Below are positions 23,815 through 32,600 of a stretch of DNA of 64,000 nt, piece after piece (position 1 is the first letter of the stretch; each line of letters opens with the position of its first letter). This stretch comes from Gemmatimonadota bacterium. GTDB lineage: Bacteria; Gemmatimonadota; Gemmatimonadetes; Palauibacterales; KS3-K002. The DNA is taken from contig CP070815.1 in the NCBI GenBank assembly GCA_020344215.1, forward strand, positions 2,017,132-2,081,131, given 5' to 3'. A model generated the notes under the pieces. That model had not been told where the DNA came from and ran no database searches. It saw only the letters and a list, made by a program, of their open reading frames with translations. The position numbers and the translations under genes were made by a program.

Positions 23815-25554
23815 ATGAGGTTTGGCATAGTCAGCTTTGGACGCACGAGCCTCCGGGCGCTAATAGGCTTGATGCTTGTGGCCACCCTGTCCGTGCCCTT
23901 GGCTCGGGACGCGTTCGCGCAGGAGCCTGGTGGGCGCTACCGCGTTCTGGTGGTCCCGTTTGAATCCCGGGCACTGGACAGGAGGTTCGGCGAGAAGGTC
24001 GCGAAGGAGATCCGCGAGCGCCTCGAGGACTTCCCAACTCACGCTCCGGTTACCGAGAGAGAGTTCGAGCGCGCCCTGAACCAGTACGATGTGGAGTGGG
24101 AAGAGCTGAACGCCATTAGGGCTCGGCAGCTCGCGAATCTGATGGGCGCCCAGGTCCTCTACTTCGCGAGCCTGGAGGGTACGGACGGCGCCTTCCAGGT
24201 CACCGGCCGGTTCATCGACGTTCGGACCGGTGATGAGGTGCCTGTCCCGCCGATTCAGGTCGCCGACAGGAGCAATCAGTCGGTGGATCGTGTGGCGGAG
24301 ATAACCCTCGAAGCCTTCCAGGAGCAGGTTCGCTTCGTCCGCGCACAGCAGTTCTGTGCCGAGTACGTGGAGAGCCAGCAGCTGGAGAGCGCGCTGCGCA
24401 ACTGTGACCAGGCCCTCGCCATCAACCCGAACAGCGTGCACGTGCTGTTCAACAAGGGCATGGCCTACCGCATCATGTTCGAGCACGAACAGAGCGGTAC
24501 GAACGGCTGGGCCGATTCGTCCATCGCCTACTTCGAGATGGTTCTGGAACGGCAACCCAGCCACCGCGCTGCGTTGGAGAACGCCGCCTTCATGTACTCG
24601 CAGACCGGCGAAGCTGAAAGGGCCAGCGAGCTGTACCAGCTGTACCTGGAGTACGATGCGGGCAACGTACCCGTGCGTATCAAGGTCGCCTACGACCTGG
24701 CCAACGCCGGCCTGATGGCTGAGGCCATCGAGATCATCCAGGCCGGGCTCGCGATCGCCGAGCGCGATCTGGACCTCCTGCAGTCGCTCGGTGACTACGC
24801 ACTCCGCTACTCGTCAACCGACTCTACCTACGTGGATGTCGCCCTCGAGGCTTACGAGCAGGTGCTCGAGATCAGAGGCGAGGAGACCGATCTCTTGATC
24901 GTCGAGAACGCGCTCGCCGCCTATACCCGCGCCAACCGGACCGCTGAGGCAATCCGGTTCGCCGAGTTCGCTCTCCGGACGCATTCGGGGAGCGCGCGCC
25001 TCTGGTCGCTCTATGCCGACGCCCTCGGTCGCAGTGGTCAGTTCGACGGCGCCGCCGCGGCCATGGACAGTGTCCTGGCGATCGAGCCCGCGTATGCCAA
25101 CGGCTTTCTGAAGCGTGGTCAATTCAAGTTGCAGGGCGGCAACACGGAAGCCGGGCTCGCCGATTTCGCCCTGGCGATCGAGTCCGGTAGCTCGACCTCG
25201 GAAGATGTCTTCCGCCTATTCTGGAGCGAGGCCCACGGCGCTCGTAGCGCCGGCAACCTCACCGCGGCGATCGGCCACTTCGAGAACGCCGCCCGGTACG
25301 TGCCGGCCAACCAGAGACAGGAGCTCCAGTTCTGGTGGGGCTACAGCTACTACCAGGCTGGCGAGCGGCTGGCGACCCCGGAGGACGCCAACGTGCCGCA
25401 GCTGCGCCGCGCCCAGGCCAACTTCCAGGCAGCACAGGAACGCTTCCAGCGGGCCGGCAACGTTCGCCGCGAGGTCCCGCAGCTCTTGGACGCCTGCGAG
25501 CGTTGGCTCCTCAACGTGGACGCACGGATCCGGCGCGCGGAGCGCGGCGGCTGA
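23815..25554 (+). CDS. Secreted TPR protein with CsgG/TolB-like N-terminal domain
   Basis: 579 residues. A signal peptide (ATLSVPLARDAFA, cleavage before QEPGG) is followed by a ~150-residue alpha/beta domain (YRVLVVPFESRALDRRFGEKVAKEIRERL) that resembles the nucleotide-binding-like half of CsgG/TolB-type proteins, then a TPR array to the end. Periplasmic location is expected. The ATG at 23815 follows AGTAAGTCC; the earlier in-frame ATG (23776) would put 13 extra residues before the signal peptide. It is monocistronic, between tRNA-Val and a terminator. Confidence 0.8.
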   Translation: MRFGIVSFGRTSLRALIGLMLVATLSVPLARDAFAQEPGGRYRVLVVPFESRALDRRFGEKVAKEIRERLEDFPTHAPVTEREFERALNQYDVEWEELNAIRARQLANLMGAQVLYFASLEGTDGAFQVTGRFIDVRTGDEVPVPPIQVADRSNQSVDRVAEITLEAFQEQVRFVRAQQFCAEYVESQQLESALRNCDQALAINPNSVHVLFNKGMAYRIMFEHEQSGTNGWADSSIAYFEMVLERQPSHRAALENAAFMYSQTGEAERASELYQLYLEYDAGNVPVRIKVAYDLANAGLMAEAIEIIQAGLAIAERDLDLLQSLGDYALRYSSTDSTYVDVALEAYEQVLEIRGEETDLLIVENALAAYTRANRTAEAIRFAEFALRTHSGSARLWSLYADALGRSGQFDGAAAAMDSVLAIEPAYANGFLKRGQFKLQGGNTEAGLADFALAIESGSSTSEDVFRLFWSEAHGARSAGNLTAAIGHFENAARYVPANQRQELQFWWGYSYYQAGERLATPEDANVPQLRRAQANFQAAQERFQRAGNVRREVPQLLDACERWLLNVDARIRRAERGG

Positions 25555-25578
25555 CGCCCTCCAACGTATGCTTGAGGT

Positions 25579-25610
25579 GAAAGCCCGGGCCGAGCGCTCG
25601 GGCTTTTTCT
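25579..25610 (+). terminator. Intrinsic (Rho-independent) terminator
   Basis: AAAGCCCG (25580-25587) pairs with CGGGCTTT (25599-25606) around an 11-nt GC-rich loop. A run of five T follows within the descending arm (25604-25608). It separates the TPR gene from the dcw cluster. Confidence 0.85.
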
Positions 25611-25662
25611 TGCCGGTGCGAACCAGGCCGCAGCCCGAAGAAATCCCGTAGAACAATAGTCC

Positions 25663-25691
25663 TTGACGTAGGGGGGACAGAAGGCTACAAT
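25663..25691 (+). promoter_or_regulatory. Sigma70 promoter of the dcw cluster
   Basis: TTGACG (25663-25668), 17-bp spacer, TACAAT (25686-25691). It lies ~108 bp upstream of the mraZ start, directly after the terminator, and is the only strong promoter visible before ftsZ. Confidence 0.75.
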
Positions 25692-25693
25692 GG

Positions 25694-25728
25694 TGGTGCG
25701 GAGTGGGGAAGAGTGGTGCGTTGTGTCC
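25694..25728 (+). promoter_or_regulatory. MraZ-type operator (10-bp-spaced TGG repeats)
   Basis: TGGTG (25694), TGGGG (25704), TGGTG (25714) and a degenerate TGTCC (25724) recur at exactly 10-bp spacing just after the -10 box. MraZ of E. coli represses its own promoter through TGGGN repeats with 5-bp spacers, so this is the expected autoregulatory site. Confidence 0.65.
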
Positions 25729-25798
25729 CCTACGCCCACTCTCATCGCCCGGGTTCCCGCCACCCGGTCCAACAAGCCAGCCTTTCGGGGGAGGTCAC

Positions 25799-26230
25799 TT
25801 GACCGGCTTCTTGGGGAGCTACCTCCATCAGCTGGACGAGAAAGGTCGCCTGGCGCTACCGGCGTCGTTCCGCCGAGCCGCTGGGCACGACGGTTTCGTC
25901 CTGATCCACGCCTTGGAGCCTGCCCTGTTCCTGTATCCGGCGCGGGCCTGGGTGGGTGTGGAGGAGCGTCTTGGGGAGCTGCTGCGCCGCCAGCGCAACG
26001 CCCGCTCGATTGTCCTGGGGCTGACGGCCAACGCGGTCGAGGTGATCCCTGATAAGCAGGGACGGATCCTGATCCCGGAACGGCTGCAACAGGCGGCGCA
26101 GCTCGATACGGAGGCTCTGATTGTCGGTGTACTGGACAAGATCGAGATCTGGAATCCAGAGCTGTTTGAGAGCACCACGAGGGAGGGCGAACCTGGGTTA
26201 GAGGGATTCGTTCGGCAGATCCTCGTGTGA
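25799..26230 (+). CDS. mraZ: MraZ transcriptional regulator
   Basis: 143 residues, a tandem pair of SpoVT/AbrB-like motifs (GSYLHQLDEKGRLALPASFR and NAVEVIPDKQGRILIPERL), the DNA-binding ring-forming regulator that heads dcw clusters. The start is TTG at 25799, supported by GGGGGAGGT at 25787-25795 and by the usual family length. The frame is open upstream to 25703, but that part is non-conserved and overlaps the operator. Confidence 0.93.
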   Translation: MTGFLGSYLHQLDEKGRLALPASFRRAAGHDGFVLIHALEPALFLYPARAWVGVEERLGELLRRQRNARSIVLGLTANAVEVIPDKQGRILIPERLQQAAQLDTEALIVGVLDKIEIWNPELFESTTREGEPGLEGFVRQILV

Positions 26231-26339
26231 GGTAGTGGGCCCGGCGCTGACGGTCGAGACGGAGTGATGGGCGGATCGTGGGGGATTCGTAACGCCTGTG
26301 ATGAGAGGCGACGGCCGTCAGCCGCTGGACCCGCCAAAT

Positions 26340-26413
26340 AGGACGGTGGGCAGGTGGCAGGGGGAGGGCTGTGTGGATCTAGGGGTAGGGCAACGCCGTC
26401 TGTCCACCGTCCT
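26340..26413 (+). promoter_or_regulatory. Long hairpin leader between mraZ and rsmH
   Basis: The 250-bp mraZ-rsmH gap holds no gene. 14 nt at 26340-26353 (AGGACGGTGGGCAG) pair with CTGTCCACCGTCCT at 26400-26413, with one G-U. The enclosed 46-nt loop has four G runs (26360-26364, 26366-26368, 26382-26385, 26388-26390). An RNA structure upstream of rsmH is known in Actinobacteria (mraW motif). This one has no visible sequence similarity that I can establish. Confidence 0.5.
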
Positions 26414-26480
26414 TCGTGCTAGGTGAAGGGAGGTCGTCCGGGCGTCCCGCGTGACGAACCGCTTGCACGGTAGGTCAGCC

Positions 26481-27410
26481 TTGAGCGCCAGCGCGTATCA
26501 CACGCCGGTGATGACGGATGAAGTCGTGCGGTACCTGGCGCCGGACCGTGGCGGGCTCTTCCTGGATGGGACCGTGGGGGGCGCTGGTCATGCGGAAGCA
26601 ATCCTGCAGGCTGGCGACGAGATCGAGTTGCTGGCAGTGGATCGAGATGCCGAGGCGCTGGACGAGGCGCGCGGCCGACTCGCGCGGTTCGGGGAGCGGG
26701 TCAGGTTCGTTCAGGGCGACTACGCGGATGTTTGGCAACTAGTCGATCTGGGGGAGGGCGCATTGGCTGGAGTTTTGTTGGACCTGGGGGTGTCCTCCCA
26801 CCAGATCGACACACTGGCCCGCGGCTTCTCGTTTCGCCCCGGCGCTCCGCTCGATATGCGATTGTCGCGTGAGGGGGCGGAACCCGGCGCGGCGGAGCTC
26901 TTAGCCAACCTCCCTGTCGAGGAGCTGGCCGCGGTCTTCCGAACCTACGGTGAGGAGCGACGCGCAAGGCGCCTTGCGGCGGAGATCGTCGAGACGCGTG
27001 ACGACTCACCTCTGGAGACGAGTGACGATCTGATGCAGGTCATGGAGCGGGTATGGGGCCGGCCGGTCGCTGCATCTGACGCCGCGCGCATCTTCCAGGC
27101 GTTGCGGATCGCAGTGAACCGGGAGCTCGAGTCGCTAGAGCGTGCGCTCCCTGGGCTCCGCGACCTGCTCGCTCCGGGCGGCCGCATGGTGGTCATCGCG
27201 TATCACTCACTGGAGGACCGACTGGTGAAGCGCTCGTTCCGCGAGTGGGGCCGCGATTGTGTATGCCCGCCGGGTGTCCCCGTCTGCGGTTGCCGCGGTA
27301 AGGCCTTGGGTCGCTCTTTGACCCGCGCGCCGGCCCGGCCGTCGGTGGAAGAGGTGGCCGTCAACCCGAGGGCGCGGAGCGCGCGCCTACGTGCCTGGGA
27401 GCGGGACTGA
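26481..27410 (+). CDS. rsmH: 16S rRNA (cytosine-N4)-methyltransferase RsmH
   Basis: 309 residues. It methylates C1402 of 16S rRNA using SAM. Visible motifs are YHTPVMTDEVV, FLDGTVGGAGH (SAM loop), LLDLGVSSHQID, RGFSFRPGAPLDMRL and YHSLEDRLVKR. TTG at 26481 places YHTPVM six residues in, as usual, with GGTAGG upstream. A GTG at 26451 is in frame but has no ribosome-binding site. The end overlaps ftsL (TGATG). Confidence 0.93.
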   Translation: MSASAYHTPVMTDEVVRYLAPDRGGLFLDGTVGGAGHAEAILQAGDEIELLAVDRDAEALDEARGRLARFGERVRFVQGDYADVWQLVDLGEGALAGVLLDLGVSSHQIDTLARGFSFRPGAPLDMRLSREGAEPGAAELLANLPVEELAAVFRTYGEERRARRLAAEIVETRDDSPLETSDDLMQVMERVWGRPVAASDAARIFQALRIAVNRELESLERALPGLRDLLAPGGRMVVIAYHSLEDRLVKRSFREWGRDCVCPPGVPVCGCRGKALGRSLTRAPARPSVEEVAVNPRARSARLRAWERD

Positions 27411-27712
27411 TGAGGCTGCGCGGGATACTCACCGCCCTCGCGGCGATGCTGCTACTGGCCGGGATGTTCATTGCCGTGCACAGAGGTGCCCGCGGGCGGA
27501 TGATTGCCGAGCGGATAAGCCGTCTCGATGATCGGCAGGAAGCGGCAGAGGTGCGGAGGAACGAGTCCAGGCAGCAGCTCGAGTACCTGCGCAGCCGGCC
27601 GCGGATCGTGAGTGCGGCGCGGCAGCTGGGGCTGCACGAGCCGAGTGAGGACGAACTGGTGTATCTCGATCTGAGCGGTGTGTCATCAATGCCGTTGGGA
27701 GGCTCGTCGTGA
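27410..27712 (+). CDS. ftsL: FtsL-like divisome protein
   Basis: 100 residues. A single N-terminal transmembrane segment (ILTALAAMLLLAGMFIAVH) is followed by a coiled coil (RISRLDDRQEAAEVRRNESRQ) and a short tail. This is the FtsL layout, a partner of FtsQ/FtsB that activates FtsWI. FtsL sequences diverge strongly, so the call rests on topology, size and its position between rsmH and ftsI. Start and stop overlap both neighbours. Confidence 0.75.
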   Translation: MRLRGILTALAAMLLLAGMFIAVHRGARGRMIAERISRLDDRQEAAEVRRNESRQQLEYLRSRPRIVSAARQLGLHEPSEDELVYLDLSGVSSMPLGGSS

Positions 27713-29739
27713 GGTCGGAAGCACGACAAGCTCGACGCCGGCATTTGCGGCATAGCATGCTGCAGCTGACGCTCCTGCTGCTGACCGGCGTCGCGCTCGC
27801 GCGGGCGTTCCAGCTTCAGGTCGTGCAGGGAGAGCTTTGGCAGGCGCGCTCGATCAACCAGCACGAGTACCGCGATCCGCTGCCCGCGCCCCGCGGCACG
27901 ATCTACGACCGCGAAGGTCGCGAGCTGGCGGTGAGCCGCATCACGTACGAGCTCTACGTCGCTCCGCGTGAACTCCCCGATCCGCAGGCCGCCGCCGTGG
28001 CTTTGGGCAGAGCGGTTGATCTCGGCCCGGACAAGGCACGCCTGATAGCTGAGGGGAAGAACGGCTGGTTCCGGCTGCCTGGGTACTTTTCCGCGCTCGA
28101 GAAGGATCAGCTCCGAGAGCGGGTTCCCCGGGGGCTGCACGCCCAGGCGCGGGTCAGTCGCTCCTACCCGCGGGGCGAGCTGGCGGCAGAGATCGTCGGC
28201 CGGGTAGGCGATCGGGGTCGGGGCTTGAGCGGTCTGGAGCTGAGCTTCGATTCGGTTCTGGCCGGCCAGCCGGGAGTGGGACTCTCGCGCAAGGATGCTA
28301 CCGGCGCGTCCGCCGCCTGGCTTACCGTGGAGGTCGTGCCTCCGACTCCGGGTCACGACATCTACCTGACCATCGACGCCGAGCTGCAGGCCCTGGCCGA
28401 GTCGGTGCTGGAAGACGCGGTTGCTGAGTCCGACGCGACGGGCGGCGACCTCTTGATCCTGGACCCGAACACCGGTGAGCTCTTAGCCGCGGCGAGTCGG
28501 AGGAATCGGCTTCGCGGCCGGGAGCAGCACTTGACGGCAGCGACGGAACCGTACGAGGCCGGATCGACGCTGAAGCCGTTCAGCGTGGCGGCGCTGTTGG
28601 CGGAAGATCTGGCTGAGCTCTCGGACAGCGTCGATACGGGCATCGGGCTGTATCGAGTGGCCGGTCGAACGATTCGAGACGATACTCCCCACGGTCGGTT
28701 GACCCTCGCACAGACGTTGGCGGTCTCGAGCAACGTGGGGATGGCGAAGTTCGCCGAGCGCATTCCGAAGGGCGTCCAGTTCAGCTACCTCCGGGACTTC
28801 GGCTTTGGAACCCCGACCGGTCTCACGTATCCCTCCGAGTCTGCAGGTCTCCTTCGACGCCCTTCGGAATGGTCGGCGCAGAGCCGCGCCTCGCTGGCTA
28901 TCGGCTACGAGGTGGCGGTAACACCGTTGCAGCTCGTGATGGCCTACGGCGCTCTGGCGAACGGCGGGACCCTCATGCGCCCGCAGCTCGTGCTTGAGGT
29001 GCGCTCCCCCGACGGAATGATCCGCTGGAACAGAGAACCTGAGGTCATCCGGCGTGTGATATCGGAGCAGGTTGCCTCGGCTCTGCGCGACGTTCTCGCG
29101 CACGCCGTGGCGGAGGGTACCGGGCGAAGCGCCGGGGTCCGCGGCCTGAGCGTGGCCGGCAAGACCGGTACGGCCTGGCGCTTCGATGAGGAGATGGGTT
29201 ACGACGGTCACTCTTACATATCGTCGTTCGTCGGGCTCATCCCGTCGGACGATCCGCAACTGGTGATCCTGGTCAAATTGGACGAGCCGAGTGGGCCGTA
29301 CTACGGTGGCACGACCGCAGCCCCGGTCATGCGCACCGCCGTACGTGCCGCGCTCGCGGGGAGCTACTGGTCGGCGCCGCCGCTGATGGGGGAGCCGGAG
29401 ATTCCGGACGAACAGGCGGGAGTACCAGCGGGTCTGGTGCCGACCGGTGGCCCTTATGTCTTCGCGCTCGACACACCGCTGCTCAGGACCCGCGACGCGG
29501 ATGTGAGCAGCGCGTTTCGAGTTGCGGACAGGCTGCCTGACGTGAGGGGTCTGTCGCTGCGTGCGGCCGTCAACCGGCTGCACCGGGCAGGCTGGCGGGT
29601 GGCCGTACGTGGAGGTGGACGTGTGGTCTCGATGGAACCGTCGGTCGGAACGATGCTGCGCTTCGGTGAGCAGGTGGCTCTCACAGGCACAGAACGCAGC
29701 CCCCCGGCTCGGCCGCAGAGCGCATCTGGAGCGGGGTGA
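27709..29739 (+). CDS. ftsI: Septal penicillin-binding protein FtsI (transpeptidase) with PASTA domain
   Basis: 676 residues. An N-terminal membrane anchor (~15-38), a PBP dimerisation domain with RGTIYDREGRELAVS, and the transpeptidase domain with SxxK at Ser286/Lys289 (EAGSTLKPF), SSN (SSNVG) and KTG at 485-487 (AGKTGTA). A C-terminal PASTA domain (DVRGLSLRAAVNRLHRAGW) follows, which E. coli FtsI lacks. It crosslinks septal murein with FtsW. GTG start overlapping ftsL by 4 bp; the end overlaps murE by 4 bp. Confidence 0.95.
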   Translation: MRSEARQARRRHLRHSMLQLTLLLLTGVALARAFQLQVVQGELWQARSINQHEYRDPLPAPRGTIYDREGRELAVSRITYELYVAPRELPDPQAAAVALGRAVDLGPDKARLIAEGKNGWFRLPGYFSALEKDQLRERVPRGLHAQARVSRSYPRGELAAEIVGRVGDRGRGLSGLELSFDSVLAGQPGVGLSRKDATGASAAWLTVEVVPPTPGHDIYLTIDAELQALAESVLEDAVAESDATGGDLLILDPNTGELLAAASRRNRLRGREQHLTAATEPYEAGSTLKPFSVAALLAEDLAELSDSVDTGIGLYRVAGRTIRDDTPHGRLTLAQTLAVSSNVGMAKFAERIPKGVQFSYLRDFGFGTPTGLTYPSESAGLLRRPSEWSAQSRASLAIGYEVAVTPLQLVMAYGALANGGTLMRPQLVLEVRSPDGMIRWNREPEVIRRVISEQVASALRDVLAHAVAEGTGRSAGVRGLSVAGKTGTAWRFDEEMGYDGHSYISSFVGLIPSDDPQLVILVKLDEPSGPYYGGTTAAPVMRTAVRAALAGSYWSAPPLMGEPEIPDEQAGVPAGLVPTGGPYVFALDTPLLRTRDADVSSAFRVADRLPDVRGLSLRAAVNRLHRAGWRVAVRGGGRVVSMEPSVGTMLRFGEQVALTGTERSPPARPQSASGAG

Positions 29740-31193
29740 TAGCGATCGCCGATATCCTCGCGCGTCTCGACTCGGCCGGGCTCTTGCCGGAGCCCGGCCC
29801 TGCGGTTGACCTCGCGGTCACGGGGATCAGCGCCGACTCCCGCCAAGTCGATAGCGGCGATCTATACTGCGCGATTCGCGGCTACCTCCACGACGGACAC
29901 GATTTTCTGAAGCAGGCAGAGGCCGCCGGGGCGGTCGCGGCGCTGGTGGAGAACCCGCGCGCCGGGCTCGGCCTGCTGCAGATCCCGGTCAGCGATGCCC
30001 GGCGCGCCGCGGCTGTCGCGGCGCAAGTCGTATACGGGGAGCCGGGCGCCGCTCTGCGGCTGGTCGGTGTGACCGGCACGAACGGCAAGTCGACCACGGT
30101 GCATCTCGCCCGGCATATCCTCTCCCGGCGCGTCTCCAGCGGCTCGATCGGTACTCTGGGTGCCTTTACGGGGTCCGGCGTGCGCGAGTCGATCGGTTTG
30201 ACTACTCCGGGGCCCGTGGAGTTCGCCCGCCGACTGGCCGGCCTCAAGCAGGATGGGGTCGAGTGCGTCGTCGCGGAAGTCTCGTCGCACGCACTGTCGC
30301 AGGGCCGGGTAGACGGGGTGACGTTCGAGGTTGCAGTGTTCACCAACCTGTCCCGCGACCACCTCGACTATCACTCCGATTTCGAGGAGTACCGGGCGGC
30401 CAAGCTGCGGCTCGCCGAGCTCGTCGCCGCGGACGGGACGCTGGTGGTGAACGCTGACGAGTCGGCTTGGTCCGATCTGCCGCCGCTTCGAACGGTGCGC
30501 TTCGGGCTCACGGCGGGCGCGGACTACGCAGCTCGTGACATCCGGGTCGAGCGCAGCGGGTCGCGCTGGACGCTGGTGGCCCCCGGCGCAGAGGTCGAGG
30601 TCGGACTTCCGTTGCTCGGCGAGTTCAACGTCTCGAATGCTCTGGCGGCGGCGGCTGTGGCAGGCGTCTTCGGGCTCCGGGCCGGTGAGATCGCCGACGC
30701 ACTGTCGGAGGCGCCACCGGTCCCGGGGCGGCTCGAGGTACTGGCGGAGGGTCCGCTAGTGCTCCGCGACTATGCGCACACGCCCGACGCCCTGCGTCGC
30801 GCGTTGGCGGCCCTGCAGCCGCTCACCGGGGGGCGACTGATCGTGGTGTTCGGGTGCGGGGGCGATCGTGACCCCGGTAAACGACCGCTGATGGGGCAGG
30901 CCGCCGCTGAAGCTGCCGACTATTCGATCGTCACCTCGGACAACCCGAGGAGCGAGGAGCCGGACGCGATTATCGCCGACATCCTCCCGGGTCTCGGCGC
31001 TGCGCGCCACGAGGTGATCGTCGATCGTCGGGCCGCCATCGCCCGAGCGCTGAGCATCGCTGGTCGTGAAGACACGATCCTCTTAGCCGGAAAGGGGCAC
31101 GAGGACTACCAGATCATCGGTGACGAGGTAAGACCGTTCGACGAGGCAGTCGTCGTGCGAGAGCTGCTCGCCGGTGGTCGAGGATCGTCATGA
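29736..31193 (+). CDS. murE: UDP-MurNAc-tripeptide synthetase MurE, meso-DAP type
   Basis: 485 residues. Mur ligase with P-loop GTNGKSTTVH, the carbamylated-lysine region, and the DNPRSEE motif whose DNPR is the signature of meso-diaminopimelate-adding MurE. This indicates a DAP-type peptidoglycan. It adds the third stem residue in the cytosol. GTG start overlapping ftsI; the end overlaps murF by 4 bp. Confidence 0.95.
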   Translation: MIAIADILARLDSAGLLPEPGPAVDLAVTGISADSRQVDSGDLYCAIRGYLHDGHDFLKQAEAAGAVAALVENPRAGLGLLQIPVSDARRAAAVAAQVVYGEPGAALRLVGVTGTNGKSTTVHLARHILSRRVSSGSIGTLGAFTGSGVRESIGLTTPGPVEFARRLAGLKQDGVECVVAEVSSHALSQGRVDGVTFEVAVFTNLSRDHLDYHSDFEEYRAAKLRLAELVAADGTLVVNADESAWSDLPPLRTVRFGLTAGADYAARDIRVERSGSRWTLVAPGAEVEVGLPLLGEFNVSNALAAAAVAGVFGLRAGEIADALSEAPPVPGRLEVLAEGPLVLRDYAHTPDALRRALAALQPLTGGRLIVVFGCGGDRDPGKRPLMGQAAAEAADYSIVTSDNPRSEEPDAIIADILPGLGAARHEVIVDRRAAIARALSIAGREDTILLAGKGHEDYQIIGDEVRPFDEAVVVRELLAGGRGSS

Positions 31194-32587
31194 AGCGTGA
31201 GTTCTGCTGGACGAGCGAGGGAGTGCGCGAAGCTCTCGGCCTTCCGCCGCAGAGCACGGCGGCACGTGCCTACACGGGTGTCTCTACCGACACCCGGGTT
31301 CTCCGTCCGGGCGAACTCTTCGTCGCGCTGCGCGGTGAGCGGTTTGATGGAGCCGACTTCGTGGCCGCCGCAGCAGAGGCTGGGGCGGTCGGCGCGGTGG
31401 CCGAGCGTCACCCGGACCGCCTGCCGCCCGACTTCGAGCTCATCCTCGTGGAGGACTCGCTCGATGCTCTCGGACGCCTCGCTGCAGCTCGGCGCCTCGC
31501 GCTGGACCCAACGGTCGTGGCGATAACCGGGACGAGCGGCAAGACCACTACTCGCGCTCTGGCAACGGCAGCGCTGGGGAGCGGGGTATACGGCAGCCCG
31601 GGGAACTTCAACAACCTCGTGGGCGTGCCGCTCTCGATTCTCGAGGCGCCGGCAGAGGCAAAGATCTGGGTGCTGGAGCTCGCTTCCAACCAACGGGGAG
31701 AGATCGAGCGGTTAGCACGTATCTCTAACCCCGACTACGCGGTGATCACGTCGGTAAGCGAGGGTCACCTCGAGGGATTGGGTGATTTGCAGGGCGTGCT
31801 CGACGAGAAGCTGTCGCTGCTCTCCAGCATGCGGAGGGACGGTATCGCACTTGTCGCCGATGAGCCGCCCGAGTTGGTGAGACGAGCACGTGACCACTTC
31901 GCGAGTGTGCGGACGGTCGGGCTGAGCGCTGAGGCGGACGAGCGACCGGAAACCTGGTCGGTCTCTGGCAATGGTGTGGAGTGGAGTTGGGGCGGCGCAG
32001 ACTTCAGACTGCCGGGCTTTGGGGCCCACCTGCTGCGTGACGCGCTATTCGCGATCGTCCTGGCGTCTATGCTTGGCGTCGACCCGCGCCAGGCGGCCCA
32101 GCGCCTCGGCAGCGCTGAGATACCGGCGATGCGCGGCGAGGTCCGTCGCATTGGTGATCTGACTCTGCTCGTCGACTGCTACAACGCCAATCCGGCGTCG
32201 TTCCAGGCGGCTCTGGACGCGCTCACCGACCTGGCGGCGGGCTGTCGCCGCGCCGTCCTCGCCGGGACGATGCTGGAGCTGGGTGCTTGGTCGACCGCCT
32301 TGCACCTACAGGTGGCACGCCAGATGCTCGATGCAGGGATCGAGCTGATCGCGGCGACGGGTGAGTTTGTGACGGCCTTCGCGCAGCTGGAGAGCCGGGC
32401 CGGCGAGGGGCTCATCCTGGAGGAGAAGCTCGAGGACGCCTACCGCGGGCTTGGCGCGTGGCTGGAGGGCGACGAGGTCGTGCTGCTCAAGGCATCGCGG
32501 GGCATGAAGTTCGAGCGGGCCATCCCGTGGTTCGAGCGCGACTTCGCCGCTGGGGGACGGGTGCAGGGCCCGGGTACGAAAGGTTAG
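31190..32587 (+). CDS. murF: UDP-MurNAc-tripeptide:D-Ala-D-Ala ligase MurF
   Basis: 465 residues. Mur ligase fold with P-loop ITGTSGKTTTR, GSPGNFNNLVGVPL and the DCYNANPASFQAALD segment of MurF. It joins D-Ala-D-Ala to the tripeptide. No ddl gene is present in the cluster, so the dipeptide must come from elsewhere. ATG overlaps the murE stop. Confidence 0.95.
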   Translation: MKREFCWTSEGVREALGLPPQSTAARAYTGVSTDTRVLRPGELFVALRGERFDGADFVAAAAEAGAVGAVAERHPDRLPPDFELILVEDSLDALGRLAAARRLALDPTVVAITGTSGKTTTRALATAALGSGVYGSPGNFNNLVGVPLSILEAPAEAKIWVLELASNQRGEIERLARISNPDYAVITSVSEGHLEGLGDLQGVLDEKLSLLSSMRRDGIALVADEPPELVRRARDHFASVRTVGLSAEADERPETWSVSGNGVEWSWGGADFRLPGFGAHLLRDALFAIVLASMLGVDPRQAAQRLGSAEIPAMRGEVRRIGDLTLLVDCYNANPASFQAALDALTDLAAGCRRAVLAGTMLELGAWSTALHLQVARQMLDAGIELIAATGEFVTAFAQLESRAGEGLILEEKLEDAYRGLGAWLEGDEVVLLKASRGMKFERAIPWFERDFAAGGRVQGPGTKG

Positions 32588-32600
32588 CGAGGGGAGGACA

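Noticed and set aside
26231..26450. The mraZ-rsmH gap as RNase P RNA or another known ncRNA.
   Set aside because: None of the universally conserved RNase P motifs is recognisable; only a hairpin and G runs can be supported.
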